A stretch of 64,000 bases of DNA from Chondrilla cf. caribensis (GCA_964020155.1 OZ026553.1:1372479-1436478); one strand, 5' to 3'. Numbered from the stretch's first letter, positions 23,780-56,774 are shown. Program-made: numbers and translations. The notes: generated from the sequence alone by a model not told the origin.

Positions 23780-26050
23780 TATCTTGATTGTACTGTGCGT
23801 TCTCTTGAGAGTCTTGAGACCACATTATGACAGGATGTTTACAATAACAGGTCTCACAGTTAGTAAACACACATATCAGTCTGTTCTGCAGTGTCTTCTG
23901 GCTGCAGTGGCTAACTCAATACTCTCAACGCTAGCCTGGCTAACAGGTCTCACAGTTATCAGTCTGTTCTGCAGTGTCTGTTCACATCTTTATCTGTTCA
24001 TTTGTCTTATTTCTCCACAGGACAGTCATCCTCCATTTGACATACACACCTATGGCTCTCAGATAGTAGAGGATCTAGATCAGTCCATGCAACAAACAGG
24101 TAAACTACTATAGCATGTATCTGGGAAGTAGGAGTGTTACTGTGAATATGTGTGTACAGACTCAGGGTTTATGTTGGGGTGTTTCTAGGGGCAGTATTGC
24201 TGAGTCAGCATTCACACATGTATCACTGTACATCTGTGTATATACAGTACATGTTGTGTATGTACCTCTCTCAAGTGGTCTTCTAATTTTCCTTCTGTAG
24301 AATCTGAATGGATTCCATTTGGAGATCTTGTTTGTGGGAAAAACCGTTATGACACGCAGGTATGACATGTCAACATCGTTGCCGCTGACAAAATGGCCGC
24401 CAAATTTTCGGACGATTCTAATATGCTATTTTTTCACTACAGATGACGTTTTTAGCTCAAAAAGCATACTTAAACTCTTTATACACACTCCTACTTTGCA
24501 TTGCGTATTTCGAATATCGATATTTTACTTCGGTAATGGTAAAATTGCGGCTCCAACAAACCATATGAAATCGGCTAACGTTCCATTTCCGGTGGGTTTT
24601 ATGAAAGCTACTGTCATACATTTAGCATAGAAAGATAGACAAAGATAATATCTAAATTTTCACCGTAGGAGCAGTTTATATCTATCACCGTTATCGAGAT
24701 GTCACCGCATTTGTCGAATTAGGAGAAGAAGAATCGGATTCCAATTGTGACATTTCGACAACGGTAATAGATATAAACTGCTCCTACGGTGAAAATTTAG
24801 AATTACCTTGTAAGAACATATTCACGGTGATGATAGTTTCTTCTCTTTCAATAAACCCACCGGAAAGTCAGAAGAATCTACTACACTAGAAACTCGACCC
24901 GTGCTATATCGATTTCACGCGCATGTCACGAGTTATGCATTACGTCATTGCTACTCGACGATATCCCAGTACAGCAAGTCTCACGATAAGTGCCCAACGT
25001 TCATTTTTGAGGCAATTCGCTATCCTATATCTACCTATTGACGCGATTTAGAAGAAAATATTACTTCTTCGACGGCAAATTTTGCCAATTTTGTTGCGAC
25101 GGTTCTTGTAGAAGTGTGACTATCATGTGACTGCTCGTAACCGGCCGCCCAAATTAGGTGATTCCATTGTTTACATAACTTTAAAACCGCAAGTTTTTGG
25201 TTTCCGCGTTGGATGTTGACATGTCCTACCTGCGCATATGTCGGACATTTTCAGCCATGTTACAGCTGGTGAGTGAGCGAGTACATCAGGTATACACTCC
25301 TACTACCATCTCTCATGTACACACTCCTACTACCATCTCTCATGTACACACTCCTACTACCATCTCTCATGTACACACTCCTACTACCATCTCTCGTGTA
25401 CACACTCCTACTACCATCTCTCATGTACACACTCCTACTACCATCACTCATGTACACACTCCTACTACCATCTCTCACGTACACACTCCTACTACCATCT
25501 CTCACGTACACACTCCTACTACCATCTCTCGTGTACACACTCCTACTACCATCTCTCATGCACACACTCCTACTACCATCTCTCATGTACACACTCCTAC
25601 TACCATCTCTCATGTACACACTTCTACTACCATCTCTCATGCACACACTCCTACTACCATCTCTCATGTACACACTCCTACTACCATCTCTCATGTACAC
25701 ACTCCTACTACCATCTCTCATGTACACACTTCTACTACCATCTCTCATGCACACACTCCTACTACCATCTCTCATGTACACACTCCTACTACCATCTCTC
25801 ATGTACACACTCCTACTACCATCTCTCATGTACACACTCCTACTACCATCTCTCACCTACACACTCCTACTACCATCTCTCACAGGCTAACAACTACAAT
25901 ATTAAGATTGATGCTGCTGGTGGAGAAGATGAGGGAGAGGATACACTCTCTTTGCAGTTGATTTCAAAGAAACTTGTTTTTGAAGATATTTTGGAGTTCA
26001 GAGCTCCTTCTGTGTTTACACCTGACAATGATGATTACCTAGATGACTGA
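21817..26050 (+). CDS. Condensin II subunit H2 (NCAPH2), C-terminal exons
   Basis: Six plus-strand exons join in phase: 21817-21896 (SYEELVRDYV), 22320-22421 (TYAQETDLSKRVQEWD), 24021-24099 (PPFDIHTYGSQIV), 24301-24359 (EWIPFGDLVCGK), 25194-25268 (ICRTFSAMLQL) and 25886-26050 (ANNYNIKI to DDYLDD then TGA). These are the hallmark motifs of the C-terminal part of NCAPH2 (human SYEELVRRNVE, PFDIHTYGD, CRSMLASLQLAND), the kleisin that closes the SMC2-SMC4 ring of condensin II and shapes mitotic chromosomes; its C-terminus binds an SMC head. A 5' exon (21429-21480) precedes, but the N-terminal half is absent here and similar exons lie at 47553-56094. Introns hold a LINE fragment, a TIR transposon and a 27-bp minisatellite. 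Confidence 0.8.
22485..22548. repeat. (CA)n tract at the 3' end of the LINE fragment
   Basis: A CA tract directly abuts the tail (atggatgg in antisense) of the truncated LINE at 22549-23718. It could be the element's own tail or a pre-existing target. Confidence 0.85.
22549..23718 (-). pseudogene. 5'-truncated non-LTR reverse transcriptase fragment
   Basis: The minus-strand frame 22628-23494 (288 aa) is the C-terminal part of a LINE RT: FQYLGSIVQDDCGMEAEI, SRICKASAAF, LLYGLE-type ILPTLFYGLE, then a C-terminal Cys/His region (CDYCQQLFHQQGL). Upstream, after a frame break and stop near 23580-23590, the same strand carries LEYADDMALLA, the RT catalytic YADD box. The copy is truncated exactly at the (CA)n tract 23719-23777. 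It is a different lineage from the intact LINE at 16414-19512. It lies in an NCAPH2 intron. Confidence 0.85.
23719..23945 (+). repeat. (CA)n plus dispersed repeat R and partial internal duplication
   Basis: The CA tract 23719-23777 is followed by repeat R (23778-23880), then 'ctggctgcagtggctaactcaatac', which is also present at 37763-37805. The phrase 'aggtctcacagtt...cagtctgttctgcagtgtc' is duplicated within the block (about 23848-23900 and 23945-23985). Confidence 0.8.
24355..25234. mobile_element. 880-bp TIR transposon forming an NCAPH2 intron
   Basis: 23-bp terminal inverted repeats (24355-24377 and 25212-25234; core GACATGTCAACATC; 22 of 23 match) bound the element, with CA on both sides (24353-24354, 25235-25236). 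Internal inverted repeats include arms 24652-24704 / 24747-24800 and a 15-bp pair near 24590 / 24852. The 5' splice site GTATGA lies inside the left TIR. The nearest usable 3' splice site (ccgcaag, 25193) lies inside the element. Removing the element and one CA from the genomic sequence gives codons for Y-D-I-C-R at this position, as expected for the family (F/Y-E-V-C-R). No transposase frame is seen. Confidence 0.75.
25289..25884. repeat. 27-bp minisatellite in last NCAPH2 intron
   Basis: About 22 copies of a 27-bp unit (tacacactcctactaccatc plus tctca.g). The unit length is a multiple of three and lacks stops, so frames stay open on both strands; these are not genes. Confidence 0.95.
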
Positions 26051-26194
26051 TTTGAATGATTATTGTAGTGTTGAACTAATAATAGTGAATAATTACATAA
26101 TATTGGTATATTGTGTGTATATAATAATGTTATTATAATATTCACAGATTTCAAGACTGTGTGATAACAGTACAAGTACACTGTGATAGCTATA

Positions 26195-26355
26195 CAGTGA
26201 AACCTCTCTAATCCGACACTCAATGGGACCTGAGAATAATGTTGGATTATGGAGTGCCTCTTAACATACTCATATATGGTGACTGTACCTCATATGATGG
26301 TCAGATTAAAGAGAATGTTGGATTATAGAGGTGTCGGATTAGGGAGGTTTCACTG
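26195..26355. mobile_element. pogo/Tigger-like MITE, 161 bp
   Basis: The termini cagtgaaacctctctaatcc and its near-perfect reverse complement (ggattagggaggtttcactg) are flanked by TA (26193-26194, 26356-26357). CAGT ends with a TA target fit pogo/Tigger-type MITEs. It lies just 3' of the NCAPH2 stop codon and may provide its 3' UTR. Confidence 0.85.
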
Positions 26356-26439
26356 TATTGTGTTTCTTAAACCATTGTTAAGTAATAAGGCCCAGCTAAA
26401 AAGAAAACAAATGCTACATACTCATAAAAAATAATCATT

Positions 26440-26940
26440 CCAAAGATCATAATTATTTTGTGCATACGTATTATAAATGTCATACAATGTCATATATAAT
26501 ATATAATATATGCACGTATATTATTATTATTATTATATTATTATAATTATAACTTCGAATTCTCTATCTAACATTCATGTATGATGGATAACATTATTAT
26601 AATTATGCATATATATTATAATATAGTAATTTTAATTTTATTATACTATGTAATACAATAATATTATTATATATTATTTTAATAATCATGCAAACCGCTC
26701 AAATTTATAATTATTATATACAAATTAATTAATTTTTCCCATTAATCATAATAATACATACTTCAATTAGTATAACAGAGAAAATGAACAGTACTACTAC
26801 TAATAATGATATAATACACATAATATTATAATAACAATAATGATAAAGATAATGATAATAACAGCAATAACGATGATGATACACAGTAATAATACTACTA
26901 CCAAACCAGTAATACTAACCCAACACTACATGTGACATGA
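26440..26940. other. AT-rich intergenic spacer
   Basis: Very AT-rich (TTA/ATA/AAT simple sequence) between the convergent 3' ends of NCAPH2 (plus) and the Roc-COR gene (minus). No genes are seen. Confidence 0.7.
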
Positions 26941-27035
26941 TTACAATACTACAATCTCATGTACATACAGGATGTATGGAATAAGGTGACCAAGACAACA
27001 GTACATTGTCATCACAGGAGAGGTAACAAGCAGTG

Positions 27036-47488
<20,453 letters not shown>

Positions 47489-47552
47489 TTTGGGACTCGG
47501 GTGTTTATGGTGGGTGTTCCCCAAACACGCATCATCGTACACGTGTCCACAA
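47489..47552. promoter_or_regulatory. Bidirectional promoter-like spacer B
   Basis: A spacer of only about 64 bp separates the minus-strand ATG of the Roc-COR gene (47488) from the plus-strand first-exon region paralogous to 21429-21480. It contains CACGTG (47540-47545), as does spacer A. Confidence 0.5.
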
Positions 47553-50500
47553 GAGAATGTGAGACTGAAGAAGACGTTCGATTGTTATACTTCACTTGAA
47601 GGTATGTTTACAAGTGTTCTGACGTGGCTCTGTACCGACGAGTACCCAATACAACCATAAGTACTTCTAGTATTGAGTACACACTAGCCTCAGTCTAATC
47701 TTAGTCTGTCCTAAATTCTCTGGATGGTCCAAATTGTCAGTCTTCGTCTGTATGATGCGATCCAGTGTAGTGGACTCCTTATCAGCATCTCAACCTGATC
47801 AGTGCACTTGTCCGCACTAAATCTGTACGACCTCTGTGATAACAGCTAATGTAGGCGATGATCTAAACCTGGCCGTCTGGAATTATTTCAATCTCTGAAT
47901 CATTTAGCGACTCGTTCCTGTTCGCTCTATTGCAATAGCTGTCGATCACTCCACGTGTCCGTCCAGCTATTGGTAGAGCGTTCCCCGAGTAGTGTGAGCC
48001 TCGTTTCAATGTCTACTTGACGTGTAAGAGACTAGTTCGTGAACGAGTACATGCATTTCTGGTTTTGTGCTGATGTCAACTTGGTGTGTAGAGAGTCACT
48101 TCTGAGGACAGTGGATAATGACAGTGAAGAGTTGTATAGCGCATATCTTATCCGGCACACCACAATTATCGCCACCTTTGTGATATTTTGTTGCTGTTCA
48201 GCTATTTTCCCATATCAAAATGTATCAAAATGTTGTCTTTGTTAATCAGTATAGTCTGAGCTATAGACTGTGTGCACTAGTTGTTGGTTTGTGTGCATTT
48301 ATCACCCTTAAATATTGTTATCCCAATGCAGCATGCAACGTCAGAACCAAATACACAAGTGTACATATGTAATATCCATGGAAGAGAGTGTGTGTTGACA
48401 TGTCTTATATTGCTGCCACTAGGTACATGGTCCAATGGAGCTGGATTGATCTGGTGGTGAGAATAACGACTCATCTCCTGTGAGAGACGGCAAAGAGAAG
48501 ATGAAATAAGAGACAGTATGAACTGTATGTTGGTCCTGGTGGTGTCTGTTCTCTGTTCACAAAGCTCACCACATGTAGTACTTCCTGTGGTGTTCTGCTA
48601 TTCCAAGAGTCCTAGCTTACACAATTGATGGTGCACAATTGAGTGACCACCCAGTACCTCCGTAGAATGACTGTCAGTTCATATTTCTACTCTGGTTTGA
48701 GGTGATACTGATGTAGGGAGAGGAAGTCAACTTTGATATTTGTTCATCAAATCCCACCACATCAAACACATCCTCACATCCATGCACACTTAGCTATTGC
48801 CACAATATTATTGTAGTACATGATTCAGCTATGTACTATGTGGTGGGTTGGACAGTGGACACTAGACCTGCAACCATGCAGCAATTTCCTGGCAGTAGTT
48901 AACAATATTCACGTGTTGCTTAATTTATATATTGTTTAATGATATTCATTATGTTCTTATCTAATCTATTGTTAGGTGTCAGTGATTATCAAACCAGGTC
49001 ACCTCCTCAGACTGTTGTTTGGCCCAGGAGCAGGGGAATGTGAGACCAAGTATGTACAGTAGGTATTGTGTGCTTGTGTATGTATGTGTGTACATGTGTG
49101 TACTGTGTGTGCATACACACATACATTGTAGAGGACTTCATTCCCAGGGGACATAGGAAGTGTGTGTGCTATGTTCTGCTAGATGTACACATGTACACCT
49201 TACAGTATATGTGACTGATGAGAGGTTTAACATCATGTTGTGCTGAAATTGTGTTTTGTGGATTTGTAGCAAGTTTGTTGTAAGGACCGTGGTCGTGATA
49301 GCAAATATAGACAGTCCTTGTCATATCCCAAGGTATATTTTGATGTAGACCCTCTCTGGTGTAATTTATGACAACAATTCACCTCTTCTGTGTGTGGTCT
49401 TCAATCCTGATGTTCACTCTGTAATACTGTAGGCATCCCACATGAAAATGACTAGTTTGTACATCCTTGTCACCATGTTGTACAAGGATGTGACAAAGAT
49501 GTGACAAGGTTGTACAGAAGGTTGGATGAGGTTGTGTCAAATTGTACACATTTCAAGGTTGTTTGGTTCAGAGTGCTTCCTTGTACACAATCTTGTACAA
49601 CTTGTACAACCTGTACATGACCTTGTCATTCTCATGTAAGATATTCCAGTAGTGAGGGTACATGTACCTACACACAGTAGAGAGTCCTCCTGCTAACAAG
49701 TACATACGTAGGTATATTCCAGTAGTGAGGGTACATGTACCTACACACAGTAGAGAGTCCTCCTGCTAACAAGTACATACGTAGGTATATTCCAGTAGTG
49801 AGGGTACATGTACCTACACACAGTAGAGAGTCCTCCTGCTAACAAGTACATATGTACGTAGGTATATTCCAGTAGTGAGGGTACATGTACCTACGCACAG
49901 TAGAGAGTCCTCCTGTTAACAAGTACATACATAGGTATATTCTAGTAGTGAGGGTACATGTACCTACACACAGTAGAGAGTCCTCCTGCTAACAAGTACA
50001 TACGTAGGTATATTCCAGTAGTGAGTGTACATGTACCTACACACAGTAGAGAGTCCTCCTGCTAACAAGTACATACGTAGGTATATTCCAGTAGTGAGGG
50101 TACATGTACCTACACACAGTAGAGAGTCCTCCTGCTAACAAGTACATACAGTGAACTCTCCTTGATCTGACCACCAGTGGTGATCCTATTTCTAAAGGAA
50201 ATGTAGGTTAAATGTATGATCTATTTTGATACACCACGGTTCATAGCCATAACCTATGTACTTCTGTGTGCTTGTGTGTATTGACTGATATGTAACAGTT
50301 GAATCTCTCTTGTTCTGTACATGGACTGTACTGGTAACCAGTGATCAGTTGACCACAGAGGTACTCTCACTCAAGTAATTGCTAACAAGATCTTCTGGTG
50401 CTCTTATTTGCTCTAGTTCTGAGTCTTCCAAACTTTCAGTCTTGTCATTTGTCATCAGTGTACCTAACCTGTAGTTTAAATAATAGATAGATAAGGTGTG

Positions 50501-53500
50501 TGGGTGGCTGGGCTGTTACAGCTAGTGAGGTGTTTCAGAGTGTGTGTATTGCTGATGTCCAGGTTCAAATCCACCAGGTAGCATTTTTTTGTCTTTTTTT
50601 TTCTCACCTGTTGTCTGTGCTGATTGTTGAAGATGTGTTCCAATGTTACTCTATATTACCAGAACCTCATGTATGATATGTATATATGCTTCTGTATGTG
50701 TGTATGTATATGAATGTATGTATATTATTCTAAGAAGTACTGTATATACTAATGTACATATGTATGTATCATACGTATGTAGGTGTACATATATCTTCAC
50801 AGTACTTACACATACACATAATGTATACATCAGCTTGCTTAGTAAGTGTCCTGGGTAGTGCATATTCCTGGTTGACACACTCCCTCACTCAGTCCCTAGT
50901 ACACTGTGTCAACCAGTACAGTAGAATGCAGTAACATCTAAACTTTCACCAGTGAGAATTTGGTTGTTTTCTCCTTTCCTGAGATGTGCAGGTGTAGGTT
51001 TAGATGGTGTCTATAATGGGTTTGAAAGAATACAGTAGTATTCAAATTATCTTAGTGGAAAACTCCTTAAGTACAGTACTAATCATAAACGCTGAGCGTT
51101 CTACTGGTGTAGAATGGGCATACCCGTACCCGTTCCCTATGCGTACCCACTAAACGGGAACGGCCGTTCAGTGGGTGAGTCACCGAACTTAGTACCTGGT
51201 GATAATAATGATTATAATTGTAATGTAAATTTTGGTGTTGAAGTTGATATGTTGTTTGATTCCTATTTGGAAGCTCTGATTGCCAGACAAACACTCATGA
51301 CAGGAGAAGCACATTGAAAGATTGATTTAGACAGTTTTGATAACCACTTTGAGGTGTTGATCAGAGTATGGGGTAAACAAGAGAACACATGGGTACACCC
51401 ATACCCGTCCTTACCAGTAGCTGTTCAAAATGTGTTTTCAGAAAATGGGTACGGCCATAGAACGTTCAGTTTTGTATGATTAGTGCCGTAGATGTAATAT
51501 CTAAAACATCATTTCCTGTTTTCCTTGTTAAGTTAGTAGGTGTTTCACTCTCTCACGCCCACTTACTCAACTCTGACTATCAAGACCTGCTCAAATGTAG
51601 CCCATGAGCTACAGTAGGCCATTCATGTCAGAAGGTGAAATGGTCTCTCTAACGGTGTGGCACTGCACTGTGGTTCTGTACAGAGCACCACTTGGTAGTG
51701 GGTGGTGCCTTCCACACCTTGCGGGGATCTCACTTCCCTTGTTGTTGTCAACAGATATTTGAATGCCACATGCAATTAACTGTGGTGTGTATTTGTTCCT
51801 CCAAATCCTCCAAATTGTCAATGTTGTCATCAGTGACCTTACCTGTAGTTTAAGTAACAGATTGAATTGTGTGGGTGGGCTATTGTTGATGGTGTAGTGA
51901 ATCAGTATGTGTCTAGCTTCATGTGGAAGGCCAGGTTCCAATTCTTCAATTGTCAATTTTTGTCTTTTTTTCCACAAGTGTTGTCCATGGAAAATGTTGT
52001 AGATGTGTTCAAATGTTATTTGATGTTATCAGAACCTTGTGTATAATGTCATGTATTACGTATGTATTATGTGTATGTCTGTATGTGTACATACTAAGTA
52101 CATGTACTTCTAAGTACTGTATTATGATATGGTGTATGTACTTATGTGTGCATGTAATGGATGTACACTGCAACTGCCTAGCAAGTGTCCTGGTTAGTAC
52201 AAGTGTGTACAGTATGTATATATGTACCTTCATGTGTATGTATGTGTGTTCATTGTGACATTAGTGGGTGTTCTGCTGATATTCACTTGATGCATAAGTG
52301 TGTAGTGCTGTCACCATAATATCGATATGTACACATGTCACGATATATTGAATTATCCACATGTCGTGTACAGTGGAACCTCTCTATAAAGGACACTTTG
52401 GGACCTTAATTTTACCCTTATTACAGAGGTTTCCTCAACTGAGAAGTCACTTGATACACTACAGTACTACACTGGGACACAGAATGGTGTCCTTATTATA
52501 TAGGTTTCCACATTTCAGAGGTTTGTAATAGAGAGGTTCTACTGTATATCGATATGTCCACATGTCACGATATATCAATCACTTCAGACATCAGTGGATG
52601 AAGAAGGGAAAAACGAAGATGTGTCGTTTGCTAACCGAGAGGAAGAACAGGTAGGCTCTGTGTGGTTAGGAAGGTGTACAGTATCTGTACATGTGTGGTT
52701 AGGAAGATGTACAGTATCTGTACGTGTGTGGTTAGGAAGGTGTACAATATCTGTACATGGTTAGGAAGGTGTACAGTATCTGTACATGTGTGGTTAGGAA
52801 GGTGTACAATATCTGTACATGGTTAGGAAGGTGTACAGTATCTGTACATGTGTGGTTAGGAAGGTGTACAATATCTGTACATGGTTAGGAAGGTGTACAG
52901 TATCTGTACATGTGTGGTTAGGAAGGTGTACAGTATCTGTACCTGTGTGGTTAGGAAGGTGTACAGTATCTGTACCTGTGAGGTTAGGAAGGTGTACAGT
53001 ATCTGTACCTGTGTGGTTAGGAAGGTGTACAGTAACTGTACCTGTGTGGTTAGGAAGGTGTACAGTATCTGTACCTGTGTGGTTAGGAAGGTGTACAGTG
53101 TCTGTACCTATGTGGTTAGGAAGGTGTACAGTATCTGTACCTGTGTGGTTAGGAAGGTGTACAGTGTCTGTACCTATGTGGTTAGGAAGGTGTACAGTAT
53201 CTGTACCTGTGTGGTTAGGAAGGTGTACAGTATCTGTACCTATGTGGTTAGGAAGGTGTACACCATACTGATCAGAACATATTGGTTCATCCGTTAATAC
53301 TCCATTATCCCAAATGCTCCTTGTTGAGTGACTGAGTGGGACCCACTGTAGGTAGCTACTGTTGACATGTTCTTCCCAAGGACTTCTATCTTCATGTGTG
53401 TTTGGTAGGACCTCACCATTGAGACCACCTGTGGGACTAGCTATAGGTGAAGTGGTCTCCATTGTGAGGTGGTCCAAATGGTGGTTCCAACATTACATAT

Positions 53501-56094
53501 GGGATAATACTGTTGAGGGAATCCTCAGAATGGGAAATAATGGTCCCGTCTCTGAGGTGGTCAGGAAGTGAGGTTCTTCTGTACATGTGTACCTGTGTAT
53601 ACATGTTACCTGTACCTGTACCTGTGTATACATGTTTACGTATGTAACTCACTCACAGGACAAGAAGTACAGGGTCATCCCCTCACTCATCAGACTGTTG
53701 CCAGTGGCTCTCCTCAACTGATGGATAGTTGTACATTTCAAGATCCCGTCCCGTCCAGGGGTGGGTGGAGTGATGATGAGGGAGGCGTGGCAGACTATGG
53801 GGGAGAAATGTCCCCACTACTGACTGCACCACACAAGGTATGTACGTATGTACAGTACCTACAGTAACAGGTCAACATTCTAGAGCCCAAGGAATGTACA
53901 CTGTTTGCTTACTAATGTATATGGTCTGGTTATATGTGAGTGTGTAGTGATTGGAGTGGAGCAGTTCAGTCCTGTTATTTGCACACTAACCTATGTTGTG
54001 TGTGTACCACCATACCTGTCATTGTATTGCACTGAGGTATTGGTACTGTACGTACATGTGTGTATACTCACCTTGTCCATGTGCTGTACCTCACCTGCCT
54101 TATGGTACACAGAAGACTATATCACTGTATGATGTTAGATGTTCAGGTGACTGGTAGTAAGAGCCCAGGGGCTCTAATCTGCACACCCATCCTCCTATCC
54201 CTGTGAGGAATACTCTTCTCAGGGTCCTTAGGGGCTACCCTCCTCTGGACCTTATTGTGTCACTTACAATGTGGAATGTGTACAGGACATTAATTCAGTG
54301 TTTACTGTATATTTGTAGAGAGTGAGTCTCAGTACTGGAAGGAGACCAGAGCTAGGAAGAGAAGACAGAAAATGGTGACATCAAAATTGGTACATGTGCA
54401 CACAGTAATATGTACAGTGTGTATTGTGTGTACAGTGTGTGGTGTATGTACAGTGTGTAGTGTGTGTACAGTATGTAGTGTGTGTACAGTGTGTGGTGTA
54501 TGTACAGTGTGTAGTGTGTGTACAGTGTGTAGTGTGTGTTCAGTGTGTAGTGTGTGTACATACAGGTCAACCTCTGTTATCAGAACCTCAATTATCCACA
54601 CGACCTGAAATATTGAATCACCCAGTTTAATATTAATGGTATCATGTGGAAATGGTTCCAGGAGCTAAATAGTGTAAAATTGAGTGTCTAAAATACCTAG
54701 CTTGTAAGGAGGTAGGAGTAAGTATTTCTCTTATTTGAAGGTTTATTTGTAATATTAAAGGCTTACTGTGTATTTAGTAATGGTTAACCAGTTAGTATGA
54801 AGACCAAACTCTTCATTTTGTATAAGACTTTAGTCATCCCAGCACTTTTGCCTATCCGAACACTTGTTGAAAGTCTGATGTCTCAAGGTGTTTGAATAAC
54901 CGAGGTTGCTCTGTACTCTCAATTGTACAAATGTACGTGTGTTCACATGTAGTATTGGTGCACATGTGCATACAGTAGTATGAGCTGTATATACTTTCCT
55001 GTACTGTATAGTGGGATATCTTCAGGAGGTGGTGATTTCAGGTTTTTCACCATCAGTTGAACTCATGAGAGGTTTACCTTACAAATACACATACATACAC
55101 ACATTGTATAGAACTGGTGAATTTGTGAGGTTGAAATCATGGAATGGCTGTTTTTGAGCAAAATCCCTTCATTTTCTCATTATACACATTAGTAGCGCTG
55201 GGCGGTATCAAAAAATATCAGTTTCGGTATATTGCCAACATTATACCGCGGTATTACGGTATACCGAGTCTTAAGGTTATAGTTGGGCATTGAAATAACT
55301 GAATCCTTGATTTAATAATAATGAAATAAATAAACAAAATAATGAATAAATGATCCACTACTTTGTCGTCCTCGTTAACTCGGAGCGCAAAGTACTTCCT
55401 AATATCAGATTTAGCATTCATCCTATCGACAAGATGAAGTTCATTGCTCGGATCACCCGTATTGCTCGGTCGCTGATCAAAATTTAAACTTGCAGCCGAC
55501 GACGTCGCCATTTTGACAACATTCTCTCATTCCGTGTAACAACGTATTACTCCGCACACGCACACTTTTCGTGCTCGTAATCATGGCTGTCGCAGCAATA
55601 GTTTCGAAGGATTCAGAACACATCATTTCGGAGCGAAATTTGTTATCTCAGGAATATATTACTTAAAATACCGGTCAAACCTTAGAGAATACCGTGATAT
55701 CACGATATCTCGGTATAGAAAAAAGTCAGCCGGTATCAAAACCGTGCACAAATAATACCGCGGTATTACTATATATTCGGTATACCGCCCAGCGCTACAC
55801 ATTAGTGCATGTACAGTGTGTACTCTCAATTGTTAACTATACGTATGTACACACAGTAGTATGAACTGTACCTGTACCTGTATGTATGCATATAGTGTAC
55901 ATACAGTGTGTACTCTCAATTGGTACATATGTGTATGTAGTATTAGTAGTATTATCAGTGGTCCATTCATGTGTGTGTGTGTGTTTGCATGTACACCCAG
56001 AAACAAGTAAGAAAGGAAGCTGTGTTGATCCAAGCACCAACAGTGGAAGAGGACGATGACGATAATGGATATAGTCTGAGCTATGTTCAGGATG
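47553..56094 (+). CDS. NCAPH2-like gene, N-terminal/middle exons (partial)
   Basis: The first exon region (47553-47601, donor gaagGTATGT) is paralogous to that of the NCAPH2 C-terminal gene, and intron 1 also shares sequence (48150-48205 vs 21556-21605). Later exons: 52588-52650 (TSVDEEGKNEDVSF, resembling the NCAPH2 segment before FLxLDD), 53659-53837 (WSDDEGGVADYGGEMSP), 54319-54374 (possibly QYWKETRARKRRQ) and 56001-56094 (EEDDDDNGYSLSYVQD). The last ends in phase 1, exactly what exon 21817 needs. The expected first ~100 residues and the FLxLDD exon were not found. Its own C-terminal exons may lie beyond 64000. Identity is moderate: based on acidic middle-region motifs, phase and the shared promoter. 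Confidence 0.45.
48976..49332 (+). CDS. Unassigned phase-matched exon pair
   Basis: Exons 48976-49049 (acceptor attgttag, donor aaGTATGT; PGHLLRLLFGPGAGECET) and 49270-49332 (acceptor tttgtag, donor agGTATAT; FVVRTVVVIANIDSPCHIP) join in phase 2. Together they read as a plausible globular protein. They may belong to the gene starting at 47553 or to a nested gene. I do not recognise the sequence. Confidence 0.35.
49641..50150. repeat. 73-bp minisatellite, about 7 copies
   Basis: Highly uniform units (attccagtagtgagggtaca ... agagtcctcctgctaac) with a 73-bp period. Located in an intron. Near identity implies recent amplification or homogenisation. Confidence 0.95.
52371..52544. mobile_element. 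pogo/Tigger-like MITE, 174 bp
   Basis: The ends cagtggaacctctctataa and ttgtaatagagaggttctactg are inverted and flanked by TA (52369-52370, 52545-52546). Related to but distinct from the MITE at 26195-26355. Confidence 0.8.
52651..53262. repeat. 33-bp minisatellite
   Basis: About 19 units of 'ggttaggaaggtgtacagta' plus 'tctgtacctgtgt'. A multiple of three, so long stop-free frames occur on both strands; none is a gene. A truncated variant (about 31 bp) lies at its 5' end. Confidence 0.95.
54405..54562. repeat. Short-period GT-rich minisatellite
   Basis: Repeats of 'tgtgtacagtgtgtagtg' variants with a roughly 23-24-bp period. Frames (VCSVCT type) are artefacts. Confidence 0.9.
55193..55797. 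mobile_element. hAT element with transposase N-terminus remnant, 8-bp TSD
   Basis: The ends tagcgctgggcggtat and its reverse complement are flanked by perfect CACATTAG duplications (55185-55192, 55798-55805). On the minus strand, 55254-55511 encodes MATSSAASLNFDQRP ... SDIRKYFALRVNEDD, matching the start of a BED-finger hAT transposase, with no catalytic part. It is related at the tips to, but a different subfamily from, the two hAT copies at 10129 and 13070. Confidence 0.9.
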
Positions 56095-56129
56095 GTATGT
56101 TGAGTGGGCAGGTCAAAGTGCAAAGTCTG

Positions 56130-56171
<42 letters not shown>

Positions 56172-56770
56172 CACACGCACTTGCATGCATGCATATGCAC
56201 ATATACGCACATATTATATGATGACGATTCTTATCTACAGTTTGACCCTACCTAGTTATGTACATTCACGTACAATATTATTATACAATAATTATATACA
56301 ATTTTATTAATATTATTATGTTTTAATCCAGATCCGGCCAGATCTGAATGGGATGAATAATCAAGGCTATAATCAGACAATATTTAAAATACATGCAAAA
56401 TATACTAATTTTAATTATATTATTGTTTACACACAAAGAATTGATTCAGCAACTTCTGCTTGTATATGTAGTAGTATCATTAAACAACGTATTGACTCAA
56501 ATTTTATTATTGATTTTTTAATCATATCTTGTATTTGCCCATGTATATATTTTCCCCACATTCCTTCATTTTGGAACGTCTCCGATCATGATGCAGTCCA
56601 CAGCTTAATTTCATATGCATGCATGGAACTCAAATTATTATTGAAAAATGGTAGTATTAATTTTAATTATATGTTGGCATTATTATAATCATAAAATTAT
56701 ATTTAATAACAATATTATATTAATCAATGCTATATTTTAATACAACACACAGCAGAAATGTGATTAAAGG
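56130..56770. other. (CA)n then AT-rich spacer
   Basis: A CA tract (56131-56166) is followed by AT-rich sequence like that 3' of the other NCAPH2 gene. The frame 56353-56688 is low complexity and not convincing. Confidence 0.5.
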
Positions 56771-56774
56771 CTAT

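Noticed and set aside
25197..25961. Long frames (about 200-254 codons) on both strands across 25.2-25.96 kb
   Set aside because: They run through a 27-bp minisatellite whose length is a multiple of three. Only the first ~24 codons (an NCAPH2 exon) are real.
52794..53477. Repetitive 227-codon minus frame and matching plus frames
   Set aside because: Product of the 33-bp minisatellite in an intron; no splice or homology support.
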